From the NCBI RefSeq assembly GCF_037101375.1, contig NZ_AP029020.1, positions 186,001 to 250,000 of the forward strand: DNA of 64,000 bases, read 5' to 3'. The notes beneath the pieces are model-generated. The model saw only the letters and a list, made by a program, of their open reading frames with translations, was not told the DNA's origin and did no database searches. Below are positions 63,927 to 64,000 of the stretch, piece after piece; the first letter of the stretch is position 1; the number at the start of each line of letters is the position of its first letter. Made by a program: the position numbers and the translations under genes. This stretch comes from Acidovorax sp. DW039 (GTDB lineage: Bacteria; Pseudomonadota; Gammaproteobacteria; Burkholderiales; Burkholderiaceae_C).

Positions 63927-64000
63927 TTATTAACTTGAGCGCAATCTACGGAACTTCCAAGCAATAATAATAATAAACCAAAAGAAATACCTGGCCAGAC

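Noticed and set aside
1..64000. CRISPR array, rRNA operon or prophage module
   Set aside because: No regularly spaced short direct repeats, rRNA-like sequence or phage structural genes were seen; the only regular repeat is the in-frame 147-bp coding repeat at the left end.

Overview
The window looks like part of a chromosome from a beta-proteobacterium of the Comamonadaceae (Acidovorax, Comamonas or Delftia type). The evidence is high-GC core DNA, an IPTL-CTERM surface protein, beta-proteobacterial porin and Bug-type transport genes, and a hairpin repeat of a kind I associate with Comamonadaceae intergenic regions (about 20521-20580). No rRNA, tRNA or CRISPR array was found. All family calls come from reading translations and motifs; no database search was possible.

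Layout. 1-1299: 3' part of a repeat-bearing IPTL-CTERM surface protein. 1714-2730: wrecked IS5-type element. 2906-22073: a large nitrogen-compound catabolic block. It holds a heterotrimeric FAD/[2Fe-2S] amino-acid/opine-type dehydrogenase, an Lrp regulator, a class III aminotransferase, a 2-hydroxyacid dehydrogenase and a GNAT protein on the minus strand. On the plus strand are an aldehyde dehydrogenase, a HAD protein, a PuuB-like oxidase, a Dpp-type ABC importer, a tartrate/malate dehydrogenase and a GabD-like dehydrogenase. Together they read as import, oxidative deamination or transamination, and aldehyde oxidation to a dicarboxylic acid. 22253-28804: a methyltransferase and a Fur-box-controlled iron locus (FepA-type receptor; divergent DUF3649/PepSY/DUF3325 operon). 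28808-32238: IS remnants, a Crp/Fnr regulator with a perfect upstream palindrome, and a mosaic chemoreceptor.

33140-39450 is a decayed integrative/conjugative element. It contains a duplicated IPTL 3' end joined to a truncated N-6 DNA methylase, an intact IS5-family insertion with a TTAG target duplication, ssb, an epsilon/zeta-like pair whose toxin is broken, an apparently intact VbhA/Fic pair, GrpB, and a frameshifted relaxase end. Directly after it, 39463-46803 is a compact GC-rich island: a LysR regulator and eight genes, including a tandem SRPBCC pair in which one copy is cytoplasmic and the other a lipoprotein, two alcohol/quinone oxidoreductases, a VOC protein, an exported dienelactone hydrolase, a DJ-1 protein and one unrecognised gene. 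It ends at another IS5 remnant. This island is the best candidate for an undescribed system.

47416-47656 is a dead beta-propeller fragment. 48328-54304 is a TRAP transporter, tannase-like lipoprotein and porin operon, probably for uptake and hydrolysis of an aromatic ester. 54520-55330 is a dead IS5-type transposase. 55462-62084 is a second catabolic operon (SDR, CrtI/RetSat-like FAD enzyme, EthD protein, aldehyde dehydrogenase, acyl-CoA ligase, GST). It is divergent from a Crp/Fnr regulator that is a paralogue of the one at 29438. The window ends in a broken Bug-type binding-protein gene.
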